From assembly GCF_024704725.1 (NCBI RefSeq), contig NZ_JALIQS010000013.1, forward strand, positions 1-64,000: a stretch of 64,000 nt of DNA. Direction: 5' to 3'. Within the stretch, counting starts at the first letter, position 1. Each line of letters opens with the position of its first letter. The notes under the pieces are model-generated. The model was not told where the DNA came from, did not search any database, and saw only the letters and a list, made by a program, of their open reading frames with translations. The DNA comes from Shinella sp. CPCC 101442. Its GTDB lineage: Bacteria; Pseudomonadota; Alphaproteobacteria; Rhizobiales; Rhizobiaceae. Position numbers and translations under genes: made by a program. Shown here in pieces: positions 8,178-16,984 of the stretch.

Positions 8178-9040
8178 CGATCCCTCATCGCGGCTCGGGA
8201 CATGCTGCCGAGGATCGTGACCGCAATCAACGCGATGACGAAGGGCGCGGCGGCGCGGTAGGGCGAGATCAGCGTGATCGGCGTCAGGACCGCCTCGGCA
8301 AGGCCGATACCGACGCCGGCAATGGCTGTAATGTAGAGCGAGCGCAGCTGCCCGAGGATCGCCGCGGCGATGGCCGGAATGACGACGAAGGTCAGGAACG
8401 TGCCCTGCAGGCGCACGAGATCGGCCAGCAGCAGGCCGGCAAGACCGGAAAACAGGCCGGTAATGACCCAGGCCGCGGTTTCGGTGTGCAGCACGCGCAC
8501 GCCGAGGATGGCGGACAGGTCACGGTCATTGGCGAGCGCGCGCATGTCGAGGCCGAGACGCGTGCGGTTCAAAAGCAGCGTGATGGCCGCCACCATGGCG
8601 AGCGACAGAACGAGCGCGATCAGCCGGGTGAAGGTGAGCCGGACGCCGAAGACGGTGAGATACATCTGGTCGGTCGGAAACTGCAGGCGGCGCGGCAGCT
8701 CGCCCCAGATGACGCCCATGGCAGCGATCAGCACAAGGGCCGGCGCCAGTGTGCCGACGGCGCGCACGACGATATCGCGGTGCGAGAGCAGTGGCGCAAA
8801 CAGCCGCCCGTAGAGGAAGCTCACCGCGGTGGAGGTGGCGACGCCGACGAGGATGGCGAGCGCCAACGGCCAGTCCCATTGCAGGGTCTGCCAGGCGACA
8901 TGGGCGCCGAGCGCACCGAAGGCGCCGAAAGCGAAATTCAACACGCCGGTCGATCGGTAGAGGATGACGAGACCGACGCCTGACAGGGCATAGACCGCGC
9001 CGATCCCGAGGCCGGAAATCAGAAATGGCAGGAGAGACAT
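8174..9040 (-). CDS. livH: Branched-chain-type ABC transporter permease LivH (system 2)
   Basis: This 288-residue permease pairs with LivM. Eight or nine hydrophobic segments are visible, with the family motifs GIGAVYALSGVGLVILYRST at the N-terminus, NFAFGAFGALGA around residue 36, and RALANDRDLSAILGV in the middle cytoplasmic loop, the LivH coupling element. The gene starts 63 bases after the substrate-binding protein gene. A hairpin in that gap may reduce permease expression relative to the binding protein. Confidence 0.9.
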   Translation of the reverse strand: MSLLPFLISGLGIGAVYALSGVGLVILYRSTGVLNFAFGAFGALGAHVAWQTLQWDWPLALAILVGVATSTAVSFLYGRLFAPLLSHRDIVVRAVGTLAPALVLIAAMGVIWGELPRRLQFPTDQMYLTVFGVRLTFTRLIALVLSLAMVAAITLLLNRTRLGLDMRALANDRDLSAILGVRVLHTETAAWVITGLFSGLAGLLLADLVRLQGTFLTFVVIPAIAAAILGQLRSLYITAIAGVGIGLAEAVLTPITLISPYRAAAPFVIALIAVTILGSMSRAAMRDR

Positions 9041-9067
9041 GGCCCCCTCGAACGTTCGGGAAAGGGG

Positions 9068-9095
9068 ACCCTGCGAAACGCGATGTCCGCAGGGC
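9068..9095 (-). terminator. Intercistronic hairpin between binding protein and livH
   Basis: A 7-bp stem (CCCTGCG with CGCAGGG) with a 12-base loop lies between the binding-protein stop and livH, followed on the - strand by TCCCCTTTT. Such elements commonly leave the periplasmic binding protein in excess over the permease by partial termination or mRNA stabilisation. Confidence 0.5.
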
Positions 9096-9103
9096 CGGGT
9101 CGA

Positions 9104-10351
9104 TCACTTCAGGCTGGCTTCGAAGGCGCGCACGTCCTTCAGCTCCGGATCGGGCGACGGCGCGCAATCGGAGACGACCTTCCACTTGCCGCCTTCGCTG
9201 ACGGCCATGCGGGTCGTCGAGTTGGCATTGTGGCGCGGCTGGCCCTCACCGAAATACCAGGGAGCGCAGAAGATATCGCTCTTGAAATCCTTCACCTGGC
9301 GCACGGCCGCCGAGACGCTTTCGCGGCTGATGCCGGCGCTGTCGAGGCTCATCAGCGCCTTCTCGGCGATGCGCGCGGCGAGGTATCCGGCCTGGGCGAA
9401 GGTGTCGCGCGGGTCGGAGGCCTGGCCGTATTCTTCCATCACGGCGAGCCAGTTGGCATTGTCGGGCGTCTGGGATTCCAGGTCGTTGAATTCCATGTTG
9501 ACGTAGAATTTGCCGTCCCAGCCGGCACCGATGGTTTCCGGTACGGAGAGATCATAGGCCGATGCGGCGGAAAGGAAGGTGATCTGTTCGTTCAGCCCCT
9601 GCTCTTCGGCAGCCACCAGCAGCGGCACGGCGACGCCCTTCGACATGCCGAGCACGATGACATCAGGCTTGCTGGCGGCGGCCTGCAGCATGATCGAGGT
9701 CGCATCCGCACTGCCGGGATCCATCAGGATCGTTTCGGCGGCAAAACCCTTTTCCTTGGCAAGCAGCATCACGCCGTCGCAGGACCAGGTGCCGACATTG
9801 GGAATGTTCGGGCCAATGCAGACCACCGACTTGGCAGCAAGCTTGTCGAGCGCATAGCCCATGGCGCCGAGCATGGAGACGCGCGGGCCGGCATTGGTCG
9901 GCGCATAGTTTTCCGCAAAGAAGCACTCGCGCGGCACGCCGACGCCAGCCACGACATAGATGCCGCTCTTCTTGTAGTAATCGGCGTTGGCCCCGCATTC
10001 GACATAGCTGGAGTTGCCGACCATCAGCACGGCCTTCTCGTCATCGACGAGCTTTGCCGCAAGCTGGGCCGCTTTTTCCGGGTCCCACTGATCATCCTCG
10101 ACAAGATACGTCACCGGACGGCCCTTGATGCCGCCATTGGCATTGAGGCAGTCGAAATAGGCCTTTGCCGCCTTGGTCGAATTCGAGAAATCGTCCGGAC
10201 CGGTCTTGCCGGTGATGGCGCCGATGACGATCGGCTCGCCGGTTGCGGCAGCACCGGTGTTTTCGCCGCAGGATGCGGCCGCGTATGCGCCCGCCGTGCC
10301 GGCAAGGCTGAACGCCAGGCCGACCAGCAGTCCCTTCAACAGTTTCATCAT
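9104..10351 (-). CDS. ABC transporter substrate-binding protein (system 2, LivJ/AmiC fold)
   Basis: This 415-residue periplasmic protein has a signal peptide (MMKLLKG, hydrophobic core 8-22, cleavage after AYA near residue 24) and a type I periplasmic-binding fold (about 40-400). The opening strand GEPIVIGAITGKTGPDDFSN and the AAKLVDDEKAVLMVGNSS helix-strand unit are typical of the branched-chain amino acid/amide-binding group. It contains cysteines (SCGEN, ECGAN, ECFF, CIGPN, DCAP) in an unusual number for the family; some could pair as disulfides in the periplasm. A strong ribosome site (AAGGAGGAAACC) precedes the ATG. The ligand is unknown. Confidence 0.88.
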   Translation of the reverse strand: MMKLLKGLLVGLAFSLAGTAGAYAAASCGENTGAAATGEPIVIGAITGKTGPDDFSNSTKAAKAYFDCLNANGGIKGRPVTYLVEDDQWDPEKAAQLAAKLVDDEKAVLMVGNSSYVECGANADYYKKSGIYVVAGVGVPRECFFAENYAPTNAGPRVSMLGAMGYALDKLAAKSVVCIGPNIPNVGTWSCDGVMLLAKEKGFAAETILMDPGSADATSIMLQAAASKPDVIVLGMSKGVAVPLLVAAEEQGLNEQITFLSAASAYDLSVPETIGAGWDGKFYVNMEFNDLESQTPDNANWLAVMEEYGQASDPRDTFAQAGYLAARIAEKALMSLDSAGISRESVSAAVRQVKDFKSDIFCAPWYFGEGQPRHNANSTTRMAVSEGGKWKVVSDCAPSPDPELKDVRAFEASLK

Positions 10352-10376
10352 GGTTTCCTCCTCCTTGGTTTTTGAT

Positions 10377-10402
10377 CGGCCGGCGCTCCTCCGCGCCGGC
10401 CG
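10377..10402. terminator. Strong hairpin between GMC oxidoreductase and binding protein genes
   Basis: A perfect 10-bp inverted repeat (CGGCCGGCGC with GCGCCGGCCG) has the loop TCCTCC on the + strand. The T-run (TTTT) lies on the + strand side only, so for the - strand operon it is better read as a processing or mRNA-stabilising structure upstream of the highly translated binding-protein gene. Confidence 0.5.
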
Positions 10403-10405
10403 TTT

Positions 10406-11992
10406 TCAGCGCGCCGTCATGAAGGCTGCGGCGCGGGCGCCGATCATCATGCAGGGAGCATTGGTGTTGCCGGAGACGAGCGTCGGCATGACCGAGGCAT
10501 CCGCGACGCGCAGCCCCTCGACGCCGCGTACCTTCAGGTCCGGCGCCACCACCGCCATCGGGTCGTCGTCGCGGCCCATGCGGGCCGTGCCGGCCGGGTG
10601 GAACACGGTTTTGCAGCTCTGGCGGATGTAGTTTTCGAGAGCCTCGGCATCGTTCTCGACGCCGGGGCGCGGCAGGACCCGCCGCTTGACGATCGCCTGC
10701 ATCGACGGCGTATCGAGAATGCGGATCGCCGCCTTCACGCCACGCACCAGCGTCTCGACATCCTCACGGTCGGCGAGCGAATTGGCGTTGAAATCCACCT
10801 TTGCCGCAGGATCGGCGACCGTGATGCGGATCGAGCCGCGCGAGCGGGGACGCAGATAGCACGGGCCGATAGAGAAGCCATGGCCCGATTCCGGCTCGCG
10901 ATCGACGAAGCCGATCAGGACGGGCAAGACGTGAAACTGCACGTCCGGCTGGCCGGTACCTGCGGTATCGACGAAACCACCGCATTCCACGACATTCGAC
11001 GTCAGGAGACCCTGTTTCGACGTGAGGTAACGCAGCATGTGCCCGACGGCCTTCAGGCCCGTGTCGTGGCCGAGGATGGAGATCGGCTCGCGCGTCTCGG
11101 CCTGAACCGGCACTTCCAGATGGTCCTGATAGTTTTCGCCGACACCCGGCAGGTCCGACACGACGTCGATGCCGAGGGAGGAAAGATGTGCGCCATTGCC
11201 GATGCCGGAGAGCTGCAACAGGCGGGGCGTGGCGATTGCGCCCGCCGCCAGCACGATTTCGCGGTTCGCGCGATAGACCGTGCCGTCCGTGAGCGCGATG
11301 CCGACGGCCTTGCGGCCTTCGAACAGCACCCGCGCCACCTTGCTTTCGGTCAGCACGGTCACGTTCGGCCGTTTCTCCGCTTCACGGAGAAACGCCATGG
11401 CGGAACTCCAGCGCCGGCCATTCTTGGTGGTGCTCTGGTAGAAGCCGACGCCTTCCTGTTCCGCGCCGTTGAAATCGGCATTCGGCTTCAGGCCGGATTC
11501 GACTGCCGCCTTGACGAAGGCTTCAGAAAGCGGATGGCGGTGACGCGGGTTTGAAACGGTGAGCGTGCCGCCCTGCCCGTGATATTCGCCGTTGAAAACC
11601 TCGTTGTCTTCCAGTGCCTTGAAAACCGGCAGCACCTCGTCATAGGACCAGCCGCGGCAGCCCATCTGCGACCACGTATCGTAGTCGTTGCGATGGCCAC
11701 GGACATAGATCATCGCATTGAGAGACGAACCGCCACCCAGCACATTGCCCTGCGGCACGATCGAGGGCCGGCCGTTCAGGCCGGGCTGCGGATCGGACGC
11801 ATAGGGATGGATGTCGATCCCCTTGCCGAGCACCTTGAAAAAGGTCGCCGGGATATGGATCCAGGGATCCTTGTCGCGCCGCCCGGATTCGATGAGCAGC
11901 ACCCGGTTGGCAGGGTTTTCAGACAGGCGGTTGACGACGACGCAACCGGCCGAGCCACCACCGACGACGATATAATCGTAGGTCCCGCTCAT
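10406..11992 (-). CDS. GMC family FAD-dependent oxidoreductase (choline/alcohol dehydrogenase-like)
   Basis: This 528-residue flavoenzyme oxidises an alcohol to an aldehyde. The FAD dinucleotide-binding motif GGGSAG is at residues 10-15, GMC signature 1 (GNVLGGGSSLNAMIYVRG) near 80-97, signature 2 (GAIATPRLLQLSGIG) near 250, and the catalytic His and Asn appear in VFHPAGTARMG and SGNTNAPCMMIG at the C-terminus. The ATG at 11992 shares one base with the stop of the aldehyde dehydrogenase gene (TGATG), which fixes the start against a longer open frame. The alcohol to aldehyde to acid pairing with the next gene resembles betA-betB, but no betaine-specific feature was recognised. Confidence 0.88.
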   Translation of the reverse strand: MSGTYDYIVVGGGSAGCVVVNRLSENPANRVLLIESGRRDKDPWIHIPATFFKVLGKGIDIHPYASDPQPGLNGRPSIVPQGNVLGGGSSLNAMIYVRGHRNDYDTWSQMGCRGWSYDEVLPVFKALEDNEVFNGEYHGQGGTLTVSNPRHRHPLSEAFVKAAVESGLKPNADFNGAEQEGVGFYQSTTKNGRRWSSAMAFLREAEKRPNVTVLTESKVARVLFEGRKAVGIALTDGTVYRANREIVLAAGAIATPRLLQLSGIGNGAHLSSLGIDVVSDLPGVGENYQDHLEVPVQAETREPISILGHDTGLKAVGHMLRYLTSKQGLLTSNVVECGGFVDTAGTGQPDVQFHVLPVLIGFVDREPESGHGFSIGPCYLRPRSRGSIRITVADPAAKVDFNANSLADREDVETLVRGVKAAIRILDTPSMQAIVKRRVLPRPGVENDAEALENYIRQSCKTVFHPAGTARMGRDDDPMAVVAPDLKVRGVEGLRVADASVMPTLVSGNTNAPCMMIGARAAAFMTAR

Positions 11993-13404
11993 CAGCTCAG
12001 CACCGTCTGGATCGTGGTGAATTCCTTGAGGCCATCCACGCCGAACTCGACGCCGATACCTGACTGCTTGACACCGCCGAAGGGCGCGTTCGGCTGGATG
12101 GCACCATGTTTGTTGATCCAGACGGAGCCGCATTCGAGCTGCAGCGCGACCGCGCGCGCCTTGTCCGGATCACCGGACCAGACCGAACCGCCAAGGCCGG
12201 CGGGATTGTCGTTGGCGCGCCTGATCACCTCGTCGATATCGCTGTAGCGGATGATCGGCAGAACCGGACCGAACTGTTCCTCGTCCACCAGCCGCACGCC
12301 GTTGTCGACATCGGCGACGAGCGTGACCGGGTAGAAATACCCCTCGCCCTCCGGCGCTTCGCCGCCGATCAGGATGCGTCCGCCCTGCGCTTTCGCGTCC
12401 TCGACCAGCTCGCGCACCTTGTCGAACTGCATGGCGTTCTGGACGGGGCCGAGAATGTTCTTCTCGTCGAGGCCGTCGCCGACGGGAATGTTCGCCGCAT
12501 AGTCGGCGAGCCGCTGGCAGACGTCGTCATAGAGGCTGTCATGCACGTAAAGCCGCTTCAGCGCCGCGCAGGTCTGGCCGTTGTTGATGAAGGCGCCCCA
12601 GAACAGACCTTCAGCAATGCGGGCCGGATCGGCATCAGGCAGCACGATGCCGGCGTCGTTGCCGCCGAGTTCCAGCGTCAGGCGCTTCAGCGTCGCGACG
12701 GCCGAAGCCATCACCTTCTTGCCGGTCTCGGTGGAGCCGGTGAAGGTCATCTTGGCGATGCCCGGATGGGCCGAGAGGGCGGCGCCAATGGCGTTTTCAC
12801 CCGTCACGACATTGACGACACCCGGCGGCAGCACCTCGTTGATGATCTCGACAAGACGGATGGTGGACAGCGGCGTCAGCGGCGATGGCTTGATGACGAC
12901 GGTGTTGCCGGCTCGCACGGCGGGGATGATGTGCCAGCAGGCGATCATGACCGGCCAGTTCCACGGCGTGATCGAACCCGTGACGCCGACCGGTTTGCGG
13001 TGGATTTCGACGCGACCCTCATTGTCGTCCTGCACCAGCTCGACAGGCAGGCTGAGTTCGGCGGTGTGGCGCGTCCAGGCGAGCGCGCCGCCCAGTTCGA
13101 AGCGCGAGCCGAGACCGTTCAGTGGCTTGCCCTGTTCCAGCGTCAGCAGGCGGGCAACCTCTTCAGCGTTTTCCGCGAGCTTTTCCGCGATGGAGCGGCA
13201 GGCGCTCGCGCGCAACGCGTCATCGGTCTTCGACCAGCTCTCGAAGGCAGCGGAGGCGGCCGCCACCGCGCGGTCGAGATCGACCTCGCTTGCGAGCGGC
13301 ATCAGGCCGACGATCTCGCCGGTCGACGGATTGCGCACCTCTGCGTGGTGGGGCGTGGCGACGCGTTCGCCGCCGATGAGCAGCGTGTACTGCTTCAAAG
13401 TCAT
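11992..13404 (-). CDS. NAD-dependent aldehyde dehydrogenase
   Basis: This 470-residue soluble aldehyde dehydrogenase carries the complete catalytic set: oxyanion Asn149 in TPWNWP, general base Glu245 in LELGGND, and nucleophile Cys279 in NNGQTCAAL. PFGGVKQSG near the C-terminus completes the family pattern. It would oxidise the aldehyde made by the GMC oxidoreductase with which it overlaps by one base. The next gene upstream on the same strand is a FeaR-type activator, 92 bases away, and FeaR in E. coli activates an aldehyde dehydrogenase. The physiological aldehyde is unknown. Confidence 0.9.
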   Translation of the reverse strand: MTLKQYTLLIGGERVATPHHAEVRNPSTGEIVGLMPLASEVDLDRAVAAASAAFESWSKTDDALRASACRSIAEKLAENAEEVARLLTLEQGKPLNGLGSRFELGGALAWTRHTAELSLPVELVQDDNEGRVEIHRKPVGVTGSITPWNWPVMIACWHIIPAVRAGNTVVIKPSPLTPLSTIRLVEIINEVLPPGVVNVVTGENAIGAALSAHPGIAKMTFTGSTETGKKVMASAVATLKRLTLELGGNDAGIVLPDADPARIAEGLFWGAFINNGQTCAALKRLYVHDSLYDDVCQRLADYAANIPVGDGLDEKNILGPVQNAMQFDKVRELVEDAKAQGGRILIGGEAPEGEGYFYPVTLVADVDNGVRLVDEEQFGPVLPIIRYSDIDEVIRRANDNPAGLGGSVWSGDPDKARAVALQLECGSVWINKHGAIQPNAPFGGVKQSGIGVEFGVDGLKEFTTIQTVLS

Positions 13405-13406
13405 GT

Positions 13407-13427
13407 CCTCCCTTGACTGTCGGGAGG
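13407..13427. repeat. Small inverted repeat covering the ribosome site of the aldehyde dehydrogenase
   Basis: CCTCCC and GGGAGG are separated by 9 bases. On the - strand mRNA the second arm is the purine-rich site 2 bases before the ATG at 13404, so folding could hide it and modulate translation. The stem is only 6 bp, so the effect is uncertain. Confidence 0.35.
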
Positions 13428-13496
13428 AGTATCGCCGGGTGGTGCGAAACCGTCTTGGGGAGAAGCGCGCCCCGGCTTGGACCGGAACGCAAATGC

Positions 13497-14561
13497 CTAC
13501 CGTTCAGCGCCCTTCAAGAGGTCCGTCGGCGCGCAGTCGAACAGTTCCTTGAAAGAGCGGTTGAAGTAGGAGATGTCGTTGAACCCTGCGGAATAGGCGA
13601 CCTCGGCAATCGTGCCGCCGGATTTCTGCTCCTTCAGCTGCTCGATCTTTTCCTTGGCCAGCCGCAGGCGCTTGTCGCGGATGATGGTGGTGCAGGTCAC
13701 GCCCATGCCCTGGAAATCCTGCTGCAGGGTGCGGATCGAAACGCCGAGCCGTGTTGCCAGCCAGCGGGCGGAGAGATCGTTTTCCGTCAGATGCCGGTCG
13801 ATCAGCATGTCGACCATCTGCAGGCGCTTGCTTGCACTGTCATGCAGCGCATGCAGCGGCTCGGTCTCACGGCTGGAATGGAAGGCCTGCCGTGTTGCCG
13901 TGAACATCAGCTGGCGAAGATGCGGCGAGGCAGAATCCGATTCCGCCGTCGTCATGATCTTGGCGATCAGCGCATGCAGCATCTGCGCCATCGGATCATA
14001 GGCGAAAAGTTTGCGCGCGACGTCGAAATGGATGCGGCTGTCGGAATACATCATCTGACGCGGCAGGTGCAGCGAGATGTGGTTCGAGAAATGCCCGCCG
14101 AAATGGAAGGTCGTGGGGCGGGTGGAATCGACGAGGATACATTCGCCGACGTCGAGCACATTCTGCCGGTCGCCATGCTCCAGCCCGCAGCTGCCCTCGA
14201 TCTGCACGATCAGGAACAGGTGTTCGTTGGGGTCGCGGCGGATATCGTCCCAGCCGCGGCGGACATATTCGAGATCGTTGGAGACATGAGCGAACTCCAT
14301 GCCGCAGACATCGATGCGCCGGGCGGCACCCAGCACATTGTCGCCGCGTTCCATGGTCTTCGGATTGAAATTGCCGCAGATCGAGCGCAGATCGTCCGCC
14401 CACTGGTCGTAGGAAACGCTTGCCCACGCTTCGGGCACCAGGGTCTTGTGCTGAACGAGATCCAACTTTGCCTCCCAACAAAGATTGGTCGCTCCACAAT
14501 CGACATGCGGAACGGGAAGGCAAGGATGCGCCGCCCTTGCCTCCGAGTCAATGTAATTCAC
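13497..14561 (-). CDS. AraC family transcriptional regulator (FeaR-like)
   Basis: This regulator of up to 354 residues has an AraC-binding-like ligand domain (about 60-230, with DDLRSICGNF and HLFLIVQIEGSCGLEHG) and a C-terminal double helix-turn-helix (about 250-350, with LSARWLATRLGVSIRTLQQDF and IAEVAYSAGFNDISYFNRSFKE). The layout is that of FeaR, activator of phenylethylamine/tyramine catabolism. The longest frame starts at a GTG (14561) with no good ribosome site; a GTG 41 codons in would give an N-terminus closer to FeaR length. The 28-bp block described at 14547-14574 overlaps the first start, which favours the downstream one if the block is a promoter. Confidence 0.85.
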   Translation of the reverse strand: MNYIDSEARAAHPCLPVPHVDCGATNLCWEAKLDLVQHKTLVPEAWASVSYDQWADDLRSICGNFNPKTMERGDNVLGAARRIDVCGMEFAHVSNDLEYVRRGWDDIRRDPNEHLFLIVQIEGSCGLEHGDRQNVLDVGECILVDSTRPTTFHFGGHFSNHISLHLPRQMMYSDSRIHFDVARKLFAYDPMAQMLHALIAKIMTTAESDSASPHLRQLMFTATRQAFHSSRETEPLHALHDSASKRLQMVDMLIDRHLTENDLSARWLATRLGVSIRTLQQDFQGMGVTCTTIIRDKRLRLAKEKIEQLKEQKSGGTIAEVAYSAGFNDISYFNRSFKELFDCAPTDLLKGAER

Positions 14562-14574
14562 CTGTTAAACAAAT
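14547..14574 (-). promoter_or_regulatory. 28-bp conserved block, copy A
   Basis: On the + strand this reads GTCAATGTAATTCAC with CTGTTAAACAAAT following directly. It matches copy B at 23 of 28 positions and copy C at 20 of 28. On the - strand it ends in TTGACT, a good -35 hexamer, preceded by TTAAC and GTGAA elements that could be activator half-sites. It sits at the start of the FeaR-like gene. Confidence 0.55.
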
Positions 14575-15275
14575 CAGGCAGCGGCATCGCCGAGATAGAG
14601 CCGGTGCAAATGCCCCGGGTCCCGGGCAAGCGCCGCGCAGTCGCCGTCATAGACGATCTGGCCGCGACGCAGCACATAGGCGCGATTGCCGATGGCGAGC
14701 GCCAGCGCTGCGAACTGCTCCACCAGGACCACGGCCATGCCGTCATCGGCGAGCTGCCGCACCGCCCGCATCAGCCGGCTGACGATGACGGGCGCGAGGC
14801 CGGAAGACATCTCGTCGATGAGGATGACGCGCGGCCGGTTGACGATGGAGCGGGCGATGACGACCATCTGCTGTTCGCCGCCGGAAAGCATGCCGGCCTC
14901 GACGGTGCGTCGCTGGAGAAGCTCGGGAAAGAGATCGTAGGCCTCCTTGAGATCCGCATCCGGATGCAGCGCGACTTTGAGGTTTTCCTCCGTCGTCATC
15001 GCGGGGAAGACGGTTCGGCCCTGTTCGACATGGCTCAAGCCCGCCTTGGCGCGGGCGCCGGGGCGCAGCTTCACCAGCGCGGTGCCATCGAGGGTGATAA
15101 AGCCGGCACGGGCGGGGATGATGCCCGAAAGGCTCTCCAGAAAGGTCGTCTTGCCGGCGCCGTTCGAACCCAGCAGCACGCTGATCTCGCCGCCCTTCGC
15201 TTCGAGATCGACGCCGCGAATGACAGGAATGCCGGCGCGATCAACCTGCAATGCTCCGATGGAAAGGATGGTCAC
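14574..15275 (-). CDS. livF: Branched-chain-type ABC transporter ATP-binding protein LivF (system 1)
   Basis: This 233-residue ATPase has Walker A GSNGAGKTT near residue 37, signature LSGGEQQM, Walker B VILIDEMSSGLAP and the LivF-type VLVEQF. The most likely start is the GTG at 15275, which overlaps the stop of the fused permease-ATPase gene by 4 bases (GTGA); no ATG lies nearby in frame. Together with the LivH and LivM-LivG proteins encoded upstream it completes importer 1. The gene ends 12 bases before the longest frame of the FeaR-like regulator. Confidence 0.88.
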   Translation of the reverse strand: MTILSIGALQVDRAGIPVIRGVDLEAKGGEISVLLGSNGAGKTTFLESLSGIIPARAGFITLDGTALVKLRPGARAKAGLSHVEQGRTVFPAMTTEENLKVALHPDADLKEAYDLFPELLQRRTVEAGMLSGGEQQMVVIARSIVNRPRVILIDEMSSGLAPVIVSRLMRAVRQLADDGMAVVLVEQFAALALAIGNRAYVLRRGQIVYDGDCAALARDPGHLHRLYLGDAAA

Positions 15276-16984
15276 TCGGCGGCCTCCTCGAATTCGACGC
15301 CCATATAGGCTTTCTGCACCACCGGCATATCCAGCACCGCGGCGGTAGCGCCCGCGGCGATCACGCGTCCGAAATCGAACACCGTGATCGCCGTGCAGGC
15401 TCGCCGTACGAGATCCATGTCGTGCTCGATGAGAAGCACGGCACTTCCAAAGGTTTGCGGGATGGCGGCGATGCGCTCGCCGAGCTTCATCGCCTCGTCG
15501 TAGGAAACGCCGGCAGCCGGCTCGTCGAGCAGGATGACCGGCGCGCGCGAAGCGACCGCGCCCGCCACATCCAGCAGACGGCGCGTGCCGACATCGATGG
15601 TCGCGATCGGCGTGTCCGGCCCGGGGCATCCGAACCAGGCGAGCAGGCTTTCCAGCTCGCTCTCACTGATCGGCCCGGCCGCAAGCCGGATATATTCGCC
15701 CACACGCAGCTCCGGCGCGATGCGCGTCGTCTGCCAGGTACGGCGGATGCCAAGCTTGGACCGGGAGGTCGCGGAGATGCCTTCGAGCGGCTTGCCGTTC
15801 AGCAGGATCGACCCGTCATAGCGGAACAGGAAGCCGGCGATGGCATCGACCAGCGTCGATTTTCCGGCACCGTTCGGGCCGACGAGGCCGACGACCGCGC
15901 CGGCGGGCACGGCGAGATTGACCTTGTCGAGTGCCGTCACGGAACCGTAGCGCACGGTGAGGTCGCGCACCTCCAGCGCAATGCCGCCGGGATGGGCGGT
16001 CTTTTCCGGCAGGGTGCCGGCGGATGTCGCCGCTGCCATCACCCGCTTCGGCCCGAGCTTGCGGGCAAGCCGCGTCCAGGTCTCGGCAATCGTCTCGCCG
16101 GTCGAGAGCGCCTGCACGGCGCCGAGTGCGAAGAAGACATTGCCGACGTCCTGCGGCAGGTTGAGCCGGCGCAGCAATTCCGGGAACAGCACGATCATCA
16201 TGCCGCCGGCAATGGCGCCGAGCGTGAAATGCGCGCCGGCCATGGTGGCGACGGCAAACAGCGCCAGCGACTGCATCATCGAAAAGTTTTCGGAAACCAG
16301 CGTGCCGAGATAGCCGGCGAGCAGGCCGCCGGACACACCCGAGATGAAGGCGCTGATGGCGAAGGCACTGAGTTTTGCGCGCGGGATGCTGATGCCATTG
16401 GCGGCGGCGGCACGCTCGGAATGGCGCACCGCAAGCCAGGCCGCGCCGAGCCGCGAGCGGCTGACGAACTCCAGCACCACGGCGATGATGCCATAGGTGA
16501 TGAGCACGAAGGCGAAATAACCCTTGTCGCTGTCGAAGGCCTCGGGGCGCGCGACCTGGGTGAAGCTCGTCTGGCCGGGAAAGGTGATCGTGGCAAGCAC
16601 CGTGTCGAAGGCCGCAGCGAAGCCGAGCGTGACGATGGCGAGGTTGATGCCGCGCAGGCGCAGCGCCGGCAGGCCGATGGCGACACCGACGGGTACGGCG
16701 GCCAGCCCCCCGATCAGCATCCAGACCGCGAGCCCGCCAGGGGCGCCGATGAGGTTGAGATACCCCGTCACCCAGGCGCCGACGCCGGCAAACGACATCT
16801 GGCAGAGCGAGATCATGCCCGTGCGACCGGTGACGAGGCCGAGGCTTTGCAGCGCGATGCCGACGATGAAGACGGCGGTGATGAGGAATACCCAGTACTT
16901 CGGCAGCACGAGGAGGATGACCGCACCGAGCACGGCGAGCGACAGGGCGGTGGTGGCCGCGGCGCGGAAACTAGCGTGCTTCAT
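15272..16984 (-). CDS. Fused LivM permease-LivG ATPase (system 1)
   Basis: This 570-residue protein joins an integral-membrane LivM permease (about 1-315, with RTGMISLCQMSFAGVGAWVTG and the ALRLRGINLAIVTLG hallmark) to a LivG ATPase (about 335-565, Walker A GPNGAGKST, Walker B ILLDEPAAGVS, H-loop LIEHDMDLV). The linker is roughly 20 residues. The chosen ATG at 16984 has GGGGAG 8 bases upstream and overlaps livH by 14 bases; an earlier in-frame start 16 codons upstream lacks that support. The ABC signature region reads DVGTRRLLDVAG rather than LSGGQ. LivM-LivG fusions are known but less common than separate chains, as in system 2 here. Confidence 0.88.
   Translation of the reverse strand: MKHASFRAAATTALSLAVLGAVILLVLPKYWVFLITAVFIVGIALQSLGLVTGRTGMISLCQMSFAGVGAWVTGYLNLIGAPGGLAVWMLIGGLAAVPVGVAIGLPALRLRGINLAIVTLGFAAAFDTVLATITFPGQTSFTQVARPEAFDSDKGYFAFVLITYGIIAVVLEFVSRSRLGAAWLAVRHSERAAAANGISIPRAKLSAFAISAFISGVSGGLLAGYLGTLVSENFSMMQSLALFAVATMAGAHFTLGAIAGGMMIVLFPELLRRLNLPQDVGNVFFALGAVQALSTGETIAETWTRLARKLGPKRVMAAATSAGTLPEKTAHPGGIALEVRDLTVRYGSVTALDKVNLAVPAGAVVGLVGPNGAGKSTLVDAIAGFLFRYDGSILLNGKPLEGISATSRSKLGIRRTWQTTRIAPELRVGEYIRLAAGPISESELESLLAWFGCPGPDTPIATIDVGTRRLLDVAGAVASRAPVILLDEPAAGVSYDEAMKLGERIAAIPQTFGSAVLLIEHDMDLVRRACTAITVFDFGRVIAAGATAAVLDMPVVQKAYMGVEFEEAAE

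Noticed and set aside
13413-15308. Long + strand open frame opposite the FeaR-like regulator and livF
   Set aside because: Shadow of well-conserved genes; no recognisable domain or ribosome site.
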